From: Vicugna pacos
Taxonomy: Eukaryota; Chordata; Mammalia; Artiodactyla; Camelidae
Reading direction: 5' to 3'
Assembly: GCF_048564905.1 (NCBI RefSeq)
Contig: NC_133006.1
Span: 23,218,001 to 23,282,000 of the forward strand
Length of the DNA stretch: 64,000 nucleotides
Shown: positions 56,942-64,000 of the stretch, piece by piece
Layout of the letters: each line of letters begins with the position of its first letter
Position numbering within the stretch: position 1 is the stretch's first letter
Notes under the pieces: model-generated
Seen by the model: the letters and a program-made list of their open reading frames with translations, nothing else
Databases searched by the model: none
Told to the model about the DNA's origin: nothing
Program-made: the position numbers and the translations under genes

Positions 56942-59601
56942 CATCTATCTAAATAGACAGTGGTGGTGTCTATCTATCTATCTGTCTGTCTATTTAGATA
57001 GATAGATAGATAATTGCTTGTTTTAGTTTGATGATTTCTTAATTTCCAATGCACTTTAGATACCCTGCATTTTTACTCTCCTCCTTTGACAATTATTATG
57101 ATTTTATATTTTACACTTAATTGTTTTATGTATTCTTTAACTGTTTATTGTGGATACAGATGACTTACTACTTTAGTCTTTTAACTTCCCTGTTAGTTTG
57201 TGTGTGGATAGTTTCCACCTTTACTGTATGTTTGCCTTTACAGGGAGCTTTTCCTGGTCATAATTTTCTTGCTTGTAGTTTCGGACTTTCCTTTTCTGCC
57301 TAGAGAAGTTCCTTTCACATTTGTTGTAAGGTTGGTTTAGTGGTGCTGAACTCTTTTAGCTTTTGCTTGTCTGTAAAGCTTTTGATTTCTCCGTCAAATC
57401 TGAACGAGACCTTTGTTAGGGAGAGTCTTGTTGATTGTAGGTTGTTCTCTTTCATCATTTTAAGAATATTTTGCCATTTCTTTCCAGCCTGCAGAATTTC
57501 TGCTGAAAAATCAGCTGATAGCCTTATGGAAATTCCCTTCTATGTTATTTGTTGCTTTTCCCTTGTTCCTGTAATGTTCTGTCTTTATATTTAATTTGTC
57601 ATTTGATTACGTTGTGTCATGGTGTGTTTCTCTGTGGGTTAATTCTCTATTCACTTCCTAGACTTGGATGACTCTTTTCTTTCTAACTTAGGAAAGTTTT
57701 CCACTATTATCTCTTCAAATATTTTCTCAGGCCCCTTCTTTCTCTTTTCTCCTTCTGGGACTCATATAACATGAATATGAGCAAGCTTGATATTGTCCCA
57801 GAAGTCTCTGAAACTGTCATTTCTTTTCATTCTTCTTTCTTTTTTCTGTTCAGTGGCAGTGACTTCCACTGCTCTGTCTTCCAGCTCACTAATCTGTTCT
57901 TCTGCCTCATTTAGTCTATTACTGATTCCTTGTAGCGTATTTTTCATTTCAGTTATTGTATTCTTCAATTCTGTTTGGTTGTTCTTTATATTTTCTAATT
58001 CTTTGTTAAAAACTTCTCATTTCTACCTCTATGCATCCATTCTCCTCCCAAGTTCTTTGATCATTACTCTGAACTCTTTTTCAAGTACATTGCCTATCTC
58101 CACATCATATAGGTCATCTTCTAGGGTTTTATAATGTTCCTTCACCTGGAACATATTCCTCTGCCATCTCATTTTGTCTAAATTGCTACTTGCATTTTCA
58201 TGTATGCGGTAGGTCAGCTACATTTCTCGACCTTGGAGAAGTGGTCCTCTGTAGGTGATATCCTATGCGTGCCAGCAGTGCACTTAAAATCACAAAATAT
58301 TTTAAGCACCATAAGATATACGGAGCCATGTCAGACAGCTCTCACTTGCTCTCTCGTGCTCTCTCACTCTCTCTCTCTCTCTCTCTCTCCCTCGATGCCA
58401 ACTGTGGAGCCCCATCAGGAGTTTTATCTAACTGGGGAGCCTCACCACCAGCTCCACTCGATCATGGAGCATGTAAGGAGCAGGTCTCCACTGTGAAGGC
58501 CTGCTTCTGGCTGCCTGAACACAAGGCTCTCAAGTTTCTCCTTTTGGCTTACACGTTAGTCTATAACTGATGGTAAGTTTAAACTTGAGGCTTGCTAGTC
58601 CACTTCTCTTGACCATACTCCCAAGTGATCCAATGTATACATATATTTTTGCCTGATCATGTCTGGTCAGTTTCAGTACCAACCATAGTTATTACTCTTC
58701 TTTCATTTTCACTTTTACCCATTTGATTACTAATTCACCAAATTACCCATCCTTTGGGTTCATTATACGTACTTGTTTCACTCAGGTGAACTTCATGGAT
58801 GATATATCACTACAGACTGAGTCAATGTTCTAAAATATTCTACACCTCTTTTTAATACCATAACACAAGAATTGCTTAAAACTTTATATCCCTACATATC
58901 GCACGCTGTTCTTTATATTGTACTGATGTTTTCAATGGACTGGATTTCAGAGATCTACCTATTTAACGACCAAATGGGTGGGACATGAAAATGTTGAAAC
59001 AATAACAATTAAGAGATGTGGAGTTTGGGTTGTAGCTTCTTTATAATGCTCAGAAAACCTATTTCATGTATGTGTGTTTAGATATTTTCTCTCAGATACA
59101 AGGAAGCACAATAAAAGTGTGGTGGGACACAGAATCTCTCTCAGAGAAACCACTGCTTTCTCTCTCCTGGATTCAGCACCCATGTGATTTGGTTGAGATA
59201 AGATTCATTCATGCATAAATTAAAACAGAAACTCAAATACAAGGTTGCAAATTAATCAGTGGAAATAACGTTGTGAAAAGAGGTACCAGGAAACCGGACC
59301 TTGTATTACCTTTAGGAACAGTCTTTCAGTATTGCCTCATACAGTGTCTGTGGCAAGTTCGTATAAGCTACTCACCACAATGATGAGAAATGACTAATAT
59401 ATTTAAAAGCATCCAACGACCATACTAAAGGTAACAAATGGAACAACAGGAACCTAAATATTATCAAAGGGATCAAGAGTAAGTTTACAAATTGAACATC
59501 AGAACTAATATACCTAAAGTTTTTCAATAAATTAAATTAACTCCATTTCTCCCCTTTTCGTGCACTATAGCATATCTCTGGCCAATACTGACCTATGAGC
59601 C

Positions 59602-59651
<50 letters not shown>

Positions 59652-62600
59652 CGTTTGAAACTGGATATGGCTAATTTTAAATATAAACTTTTCAGTAAAT
59701 TTGAATTCTTTCTGTAGTTATTTCCCATGAAATTTACATTTATCTTTCCATTTATTTTTCAGAAGAACTTCGGAGAAGGCTTGGTAAACTTTCTGATATC
59801 CCTTTACTCTTGACTCCCTTTAAAATGACTGCTTTCTTGATGTCTTTAACATTTCCTGACCTTTTTTTATCTATATGTCTTGCTTTGGAATACCTTTCTT
59901 CTGCATGTCTACTAGTTCCACCCAAATTTTTCGGTGTTGGACTTCTCTCATTTCAGTTCTGTCCATTTCTGTCTCCCTCCCTTCTCCACTTTTCCATTCC
60001 TTCTCTTTGCATTTCATGCCATGCCTTCCCTATAAAGACTGGATTCTTCTGCTCCACACAGGTTTGCCATGATTTTCTTAGGAAGATGGTGAGATGAAAG
60101 GCATTAAGCTGATAGGGAGATGGTTTCTATCCTATATATATTTGTAGGAAACTTCCAAACGTAGTACCTTTGTCGGGCATTCCAAGTTTGAGGGGCCACC
60201 ACATCATGCACTTGATATGTCTTCAAAACCTTAAGTGATGAGAGAAGACATCAAAAGTGCTAAGTTTCCCTGTTCACTGCCCGTTCCAAGCTTGTGTAGT
60301 ATATGATATCATTCTTCAGTTAAGTGTAAACTTAGGCTCTTCCCCTGTCTTTGAACATATGAACAATATTCCCGGATATCTACATGTATTAATTAACTTT
60401 TCCTGCCTTTTTAAAACAAACTCCAACCCTACTCATTATTCTTTATTCTTTTGCATTCGTTGACACAATTATCAAATCAGCAAACTGCAAATCCCATTAA
60501 ATATTTTAGAAGAGTTATATATCTAAAAGAAAGTTCAAATATCTCTCTCAATACTGAAAATATTGAGTGAAGGACACAAGCACTATTCTCTTGCAAGAGA
60601 CATTATTCAAACTTTAATATTCTCCCTTTCTCATGACTATTTCTATTATATTCTTGTTTTCCTGGGACTGGAATTTAAGAGTATATCTCTTTAATGTATG
60701 CCGTACGTCTCATAAGACTACTGCTACAGATCCAGTTTTGCACACATGGGCGTATGCTTCCTCATCACTTTTTAAATGCCTGTCTCATCCCTGTGTGTAT
60801 GTCTGCATTTCATTGTGAAGAAGGATGGCCCAATGAAAGAGGAATGACTGATTTGTACATCCCAAAAGAATTCCTGCCCTATCTCCTCTTATGGTTTCAT
60901 TTCTTAATTTAGTGCCCTTTACATGAAGTGATGGAGGGATGTAAAACAACATTGCCTCTGATTGATCAGATGTCTTTTGGAACCTTATGGTTCCAGTTTT
61001 CACAAGTTGCACCACAGAGTAAACTATGAAAGGGATCCCAATTTTTGTTCTCCTTCCTTCCTGACATTATGCTTTGATTTGGAATGAATTGTTTACTTCT
61101 TCCTTTTACTTTTTAGAGATGAGTGAACAGAGAAAAGGCAAGTACAAATAATGTATTCCACTGTGTACCTTGTGACTTTCTCATATATTTCTTGTGCCCT
61201 TGCCTTCAACTCTTAATGATCAACTCCCTTGCTGGAAACAGAGACGTGTTTTTACACGACTTTATGTCACGTATCTTATCCTTCCAACTTAGGTTATCCA
61301 TCTTCATTTGCTATTCAATATCTGCCATTGTTACCTCTTTCATATTTCTAGTCATTGCAATCAAGAAGACAGGGTCTTTTGGTGAACAGAATTTTATCCC
61401 TAAGATATGTGTCAAATTTGGGTATTTTAAACTTCTGACCTATCACTTTTCTCCAAGATGGGTTCATTTAATATAGATCCCTCTTCACTGCTACATAACA
61501 CCTCTTTTCTATTCCTTTCTGATATTTAATTCAGAATGATGAGTTTTTCCTAATAGGAATGTATATGAGATAATATTTTTCCACCTTTTCAAGTGAGGAA
61601 TTATATCCTAAAAGGCATCTAAATGTGGGACGGTTATAACTTGAGAGACAGAGATCAGTGTTCACTGTTGTTTTAGTCTAGCAAATGCAAGAGAGATGAG
61701 TCAAAAGACCACACAATGGATATAACATCATCTTAGAGGTTTCCTCCAAGAGTGTAGGGCAAGTAAATGTGTGCATAGTACATAAAAACTTAAATCCCAC
61801 AAATTGTAAGGGCTGCCAAATGCTGTCTTTCAACAAAATGTCCATTCTGTAAATGAGCTAGTCTTGAAATAGCATGAGAGATTTATAAGGGACATCAATA
61901 AAGCCTAGAGTTCGCTACAGGAAAGAGATTAAGTTCGTGTACAAAGCACAGCTTTCTAACACTTTGCTCATATGAGTGTAGCATTTGTTTTCCTCCATTA
62001 ACTCATTTTTGTGAATTGCATTTCCCCCAGATACATGAGCCAGTCGTCAGCATCAATTTTATTCCTTTCATTTTCTGTTTGTTTACAAAAGATCTGTTTG
62101 CTGAGAAATTCTCTACTGTGAGGAACGGAACGAATTTGGCTGGAGCCATATCTCTCAATTCCTTGACTTCCTGCAGTAGGTGATAAAACAGGAATGACTG
62201 TCCAGGCTTTCAGAGCTTATCTTGAAAACCCTATCAATTGACAACATAATTAATTTTATCACAGTTTTGTTAAATGCAAAGAATTAGAAACCATCAGACT
62301 TGCAAAAACATTGTACCCAGACAGATAGTCATTCACTTTCTCAATGGCTGTGGCATCTTCTAAAAAGACCTTTACAGGGCTTACACATATGTTTACCACT
62401 AATTATACGTGTTACGTTTCACTTAAAGACATCTTGTTTAATGTGACTTAGAAACATCTGCAAAACTAAAACTCAATTTCAATATTCTACAACTAAGATA
62501 ACGTTTGTCATAAAATTATTTCATTATTTTACTAAGTATGTATTTTGGTCTGTATTTTGAATTAGGAATTCCATGCTTGGAAATTTTCTCCTTATTTTTA

Positions 62601-62680
62601 TTTTCTGTGTTGGTTTTCCTTGCCATTTACTTGAGTATTCTTTTTTATTTACTTTTCAGAACTCCTTCAGGATGAAAATG
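36564..62680 (+). CDS. Gene 2: butyrophilin-like membrane protein gene without visible Ig exons (partial)
   Basis: The supported exons are a leader (36564), a 30-bp stalk (43330), a transmembrane exon (47383) and heptad exons at 49407, 50761, 52304, 59763, 61117 and 62660. All are phase 1 at both internal ends, so they can be joined without a frame break. The predicted product is a secreted-then-anchored type I protein with a very short ectodomain, one membrane segment and a cytosolic coiled coil. The rest (27-bp linkers, perhaps B30.2) would lie beyond 64000. No IgV or IgC exon was found between leader and transmembrane exon; that interval is largely L1. Assigning the leader and transmembrane exon to one gene is inference from order, strand and phase. 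An alternative is a gene that lost its Ig exons and is now a pseudogene. Confidence 0.5.
36815..41062 (-). mobile_element. L1 (antisense), long copy
   Basis: The 3' UTR is at the left (CAATGTTGTATTAGTTTCTA, TGTTACACAGTAGGATCTTC). The ORF2 C-terminus lies on the minus strand around 37807-37544 ([20 protein letters not shown]), followed by the ORF2 body up to about 41050. There are many stops in ORF2, so it is dead. A TG/TA microsatellite lies at 37309-37415. It sits directly between the leader exon and the next coding exon of gene 2. Confidence 0.88.
41063..41590 (+). mobile_element. L1 3' end (sense), abutting the antisense L1
   Basis: The text runs ACACAATGGAATAGAACTCA, AACATGAATGGGCCTAGTGG, CTGTATAGCACAGGGAACTA, a (TG)n run at 41464-41516, and AACTACATTTCAATAAAAAT. 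It carries its own 3' UTR, as does the antisense copy on its left. This is therefore a second insertion and not a twin-primed inversion of one element. Confidence 0.85.
41600..42130 (-). mobile_element. Old L1 ORF2 fragment (antisense)
   Basis: The stretch from ATTATTTAGTTTCACACATA through GATCCCAAATTATTGTGGTC to TTCATTGTTGATATGGAATT resembles antisense ORF2 of older L1 lineages. It is more diverged than its neighbours. Confidence 0.5.
42131..43329 (+). other. Intron of gene 2, no recognised element
   Basis: This stretch is AT-rich and not obviously repeated. TTTTTCAATGATCAATACAG near 42562-42581 is reminiscent of class-Y acceptors, but no usable exon follows. Confidence 0.4.
43330..43359 (+). 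CDS. 30-bp stalk exon of gene 2, [10 protein letters not shown]
   Basis: The acceptor is TTTCTTGCATAG and the donor is GTGAAT. The 30 bp in phase 1 read [10 protein letters not shown], a short charged helix-like stretch. It lies between leader and transmembrane exon, so it would form the membrane-proximal ectodomain. It matches the frame of both neighbours. It is too short to be proven by eye. Confidence 0.45.
43765..44560 (-). mobile_element. L1 3' fragments (antisense), mixed age
   Basis: At 43780-43925 the L1 3' UTR text GTATAGTCAGTTGTAATGTG passes to CCTATGCTATACAG. From about 44200, CTTTCACTTGGTAATTATTG and TTTATTACTGAGTAGTATTT are the antisense 3' part of an older L1. Confidence 0.65.
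44645..46975 (-). mobile_element. L1 (antisense) with internal deletions
   Basis: The 3' UTR and ORF2 end lie at 44650-45220 and the ORF2 body at 45230-46130. ORF1 C-terminal sequence lies at about 46725-46519 on the minus strand ([18 protein letters not shown], the conserved ORF1p C-terminal motif). The total is far shorter than a full L1 and there are many stops, so it is dead. Confidence 0.8.
46976..47382 (+). other. Intron of gene 2 before the transmembrane exon
   Basis: No recognised element is seen. It ends in the polypyrimidine tract TCTCTCGTTTTATTTTTCAG of the transmembrane exon. Confidence 0.5.
47383..47499 (+). CDS. Transmembrane exon of gene 2
   Basis: The acceptor is TTTATTTTTCAG, the donor is GTAAGA, and the 117 bp are phase 1-1. 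It reads E-N-F-S-R-K-D-T, then a 21-residue hydrophobic run ([20 protein letters not shown] followed by V), then [10 protein letters not shown]. This is a textbook single-pass segment: Arg/Lys/Asp on the outer side, two Cys (possible palmitoylation) and basic residues on the cytosolic side. The open frame, good sites and family-typical phase make it a secure coding exon. In BTN genes the exon after transmembrane is a heptad exon, as found here at 49407. Confidence 0.8.
47640..48180. mobile_element. Unclassified interspersed-repeat-like block
   Basis: The text differs from the intron units, e.g. AATTACATTGACACAAAACA, then GAGACCCAAGAAGCAGTCAA. It recalls LTR-type repeats but I cannot assign a family. 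No coding signal is seen. Confidence 0.25.
48744..48769 (+). pseudogene. Relic of a 27-bp linker exon
   Basis: The acceptor is TTTTCTCTCAG, then 26 bp (ATACAAGGAAGC...GTGTG) and a poor GTGGGA donor. It aligns with the intact exon at 23535 but is one base short and would shift the frame, so it is presumably skipped. Confidence 0.5.
49253..49294 (+). repeat. (GT)n tract upstream of heptad exon
   Basis: A pure GT run of 21 units ends 112 bp before the exon at 49407. In copy 2 (59605-59650) it has 23 units. Confidence 0.95.
49407..49427 (+). CDS. Heptad exon A of gene 2, copy 1 (class X), EEHQRRL
   Basis: This 21-bp exon has acceptor TTTTTCAG and donor GTAAAC. It reads E-E-H-Q-R-R-L. It differs from copy 2 (EELRRRL) at two bases, both changing the residue. 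Confidence 0.7.
50761..50781 (+). CDS. Heptad exon B of gene 2, copy 1 (class Y, GC donor), EMSEQRK
   Basis: The acceptor is TTTACTTTTTAG and the donor GCAAGT follows AAAAG. The 21 bp read E-M-S-E-Q-R-K. It is the same exon type and the same GC donor as 14897 in gene 1. Confidence 0.68.
52304..52324 (+). CDS. Heptad exon C of gene 2, copy 1, ELLQDEN
   Basis: The acceptor is TTACTTTTCAG and the donor is GTAACT. The 21 bp read E-L-L-Q-D-E-N. It is homologous to the 18-bp exon 22306 of gene 1, with one extra codon. Confidence 0.68.
52656..58575 (-). mobile_element. Nearly full-length L1 (antisense)
   Basis: The 3' end is at the left (TTGAAGTATAGTTAATTTAC, TGTTGTGTTAGTTTCAGGTG). ORF2 antisense covers about 53.2-56.7 kb. 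ORF1 antisense lies near 57.3-58.1 kb, with the coiled-coil text [20 protein letters not shown] on the minus strand at 57968-57762. The 5' UTR-like end runs to about 58575. A (TATC)n array at 56895-57012 lies between ORF2 and ORF1. Both ORFs are broken by many stops. The insertion predates the tandem duplication, since copy 2 carries its 3' end at the same place. Confidence 0.88.
56895..57012. repeat. (TATC)n tetranucleotide array inside L1
   Basis: Runs of CTAT units are interrupted by CAGTGGTGGTGTC and end in the inverted GATAGATAGATA. It probably expanded after insertion. Confidence 0.9.
59096..59121 (+). pseudogene. Relic 27-bp linker exon, copy 2
   Basis: Same sequence and same one-base deficit as 48744-48769, so the decay predates the duplication. 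Confidence 0.5.
59763..59783 (+). CDS. Heptad exon A of gene 2, copy 2, EELRRRL
   Basis: The acceptor is TTTTTCAG, the donor is GTAAAC, and the exon is 21 bp. It reads E-E-L-R-R-R-L. Leu at the third position restores the core residue seen in the other family heptads, where copy 1 has His. Confidence 0.7.
61117..61137 (+). CDS. Heptad exon B of gene 2, copy 2 (GC donor), EMSEQRK
   Basis: Identical to 50761-50781, including the acceptor TTTTTAG and the GCAAGT donor. Confidence 0.68.
62660..62680 (+). CDS. Heptad exon C of gene 2, copy 2, ELLQDEN
   Basis: Identical to 52304-52324 with the same splice sites. Further exons of gene 2 must lie right of the window. Confidence 0.68.
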
Positions 62681-63011
62681 GTAACTTTTTTCTGAAATTA
62701 TTTTCTGGATGTATTTGCTAGAAATATTCTTTCTTAGCTTCCTTTTCCTCCTGTGATATAACATTGTTACTTCCTTCCAGATGAATACCATAACTACCAT
62801 ATATAGCATGTTACATTAGAAGGTTGGTTAAATGAAGGGGATTAGGCTAAGAAGTATGTAGTTTCATCTGTTTAATAGAAAGCTTTCTTTATCTTGGGTT
62901 CTTCAACCTGTCCTCTCAGATTGACTGCCCATTGTTTTGCACATGATTTTACCCCAGGGTTTAAAGGAAGAGTTCAGATTCAAAACCTGGTGAGACAGAT
63001 GAGTTCTTCCT

Positions 63012-64000
63012 TTTTAAATTTTTTAATTGAAGTATAGTTAATTTACGATGTTGTGTTAGTTTCAGGTGTAGAGCAAAGTGATTCAGATATGTATAGACAC
63101 ACACACACACACACACATATATATATTCAATACCTTGTAATAGCCTATAATGGAAAGCATATCTCCTCCAGAATCTTTTCCATTATTTGTTATTACAGGA
63201 TATTGAATATAGTTCCCTGTGCTATACAGTAGGTTCTTGTTGTTTATTTTATACAATGTAGTATGTATATGTTAATCCAAAACTCCTAATTTATCTTTCT
63301 CTGGCCCCCCATCCCCCACTGCTATCCCCTTTGGTAACCGTAAGTTTCTTTTCTATGAATGTGAGTCTCTTACTGTTTTGTAAAAAAGTTAATTTGTATC
63401 ATTTTTTACAATCCACACATAAGTCATATCATACGTTTGTCTTTCTCTGCCTGACTTACTTCACTTGGTATGAGAATATCTAGGTCCATCCATGTTGCTG
63501 CAAATGGCATTATTTCATTCTTTTTTATGGCTGAGTAATAGTCTTTGTATGTATGTATGTGTGTGTATCTTCTTTATCCATTCATCTGCCCGTGGACATT
63601 TAGGTTGCTTCCACGTCTTGCATATTGTACCTAGTGCTTCTATGAACATGGGGGTGCATGCATCTTTTTGAATTAGAGTTTTTTCTGGGTACATGCCCAA
63701 GAGTGGAATTGCTGGATCATACGGTAACTCTTGATTTTAGTTTTCTCAGGAACCTCCATACTGCCCTCCACAGTGACTGTACTAATTTACATTCCTACCA
63801 ACACTGTAGGAAGGTACTTTTTTCTACACCCTCTCCGGCATTTATTATTCGTAGACTTTTTGATAATGGCCATTTTGACTCGTGTGAGGTGATACCTTAT
63901 TGTAGTTTTGATTTGCATTTCTCTGATAGTGATATTGAGTACCTTTTCATGTGTCTCTTGGCCACCTGTATGTCTTCTTTGGAGAAATGTCTATTTGGAT
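63012..64000 (-). mobile_element. L1 3' part (antisense), copy 2
   Basis: This is the duplicate of 52656-53646 and is truncated only by the window edge. The (AC)n run (63096-63117) is shorter than in copy 1. Confidence 0.9.

Larger units (their letters stand above)
48242..58593 (+). repeat. Tandem duplication, copy 1 (~10.35 kb)
   Basis: From GCTAGTCCACTTCTCTTGAC at 48242 the sequence repeats at 58594 with an offset of 10352. The offset is 10356 after a (GT)n length difference and about 10354 at the window end. Copy 1 holds a relic 27-bp exon, three heptad exons and the L1 at 52656-58575. Differences seen by eye are a few tens of single bases over 5.4 kb plus microsatellite lengths. The event is recent, or the copies have been homogenised. 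Confidence 0.93.
58594..64000 (+). repeat. Tandem duplication, copy 2 (runs off the window)
   Basis: This is the second copy of 48242 onward. It still matches copy 1 at the last base of the window (64000 equals about 53646), so the true end lies outside. The L1 3' part recurs from about 63012. Confidence 0.93.

Noticed and set aside
48242-64000. CRISPR-like or phage-like repeat structure
   Set aside because: The repeats are a single large tandem duplication in mammalian DNA. There are no short regular repeats with spacers.

Overview
The window looks like camelid nuclear DNA (camel, llama or alpaca type). It is AT-rich with long introns and is crowded with L1 tails of one young lineage. It also has a tRNA-derived SINE at 8902-9060 of the kind I know from camelids, plus old mammalian repeats (MIR, MLT1, MLT2). 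No bacterial or viral gene organisation is present. The species call rests on remembered repeat families, not on a search.

The host content is part of a butyrophilin/butyrophilin-like (BTN/BTNL) cluster with two plus-strand genes. Gene 1 is the 3' part of a gene whose leader, Ig and transmembrane exons would lie left of position 1. From 1461 to 24650 it is a chain of very short exons (18, 21, 27 and one of 60 bp). All have phase-1 starts and ends, and each encodes about one heptad of a juxtamembrane coiled coil. An intact, compact B30.2/SPRY exon (24827-25350) and a poly(A) signal at 25839 end the gene. The array sits on tandem intron-exon units of about 2.4 kb. Several units still splice on paper, while others have lost an acceptor or donor or have been hit by retroelements.

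The region 25.4-36.4 kb is intergenic. It holds an MLT1-type LTR, a MIR, an MLT2-type LTR, old L1 and a possible processed pseudogene of unknown origin at 34.2-34.7 kb.

Gene 2 begins with a leader (signal peptide) exon at 36564-36636. L1 sequence fills most of the next 5 kb. A 30-bp stalk exon (43330) and a clear 117-bp transmembrane exon (47383-47499) follow, then three heptad exons (49407, 50761, 52304). No Ig exon was found between leader and transmembrane exon. A tandem duplication of about 10.35 kb (48242-58593 repeated from 58594 to beyond the window end) copies these three heptad exons plus a nearly full-length antisense L1. The copies differ at only a few tens of sites by eye. The duplication would add three more heptads (59763, 61117, 62660). 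The 3' end of gene 2 lies right of the window.

The main points of interest are four: a modular frame-neutral heptad array that is still growing by duplication, a GU-rich tract at a fixed distance upstream of nearly every class-X microexon, a retained GC splice donor at one exon class, and an apparently Ig-less membrane protein gene.
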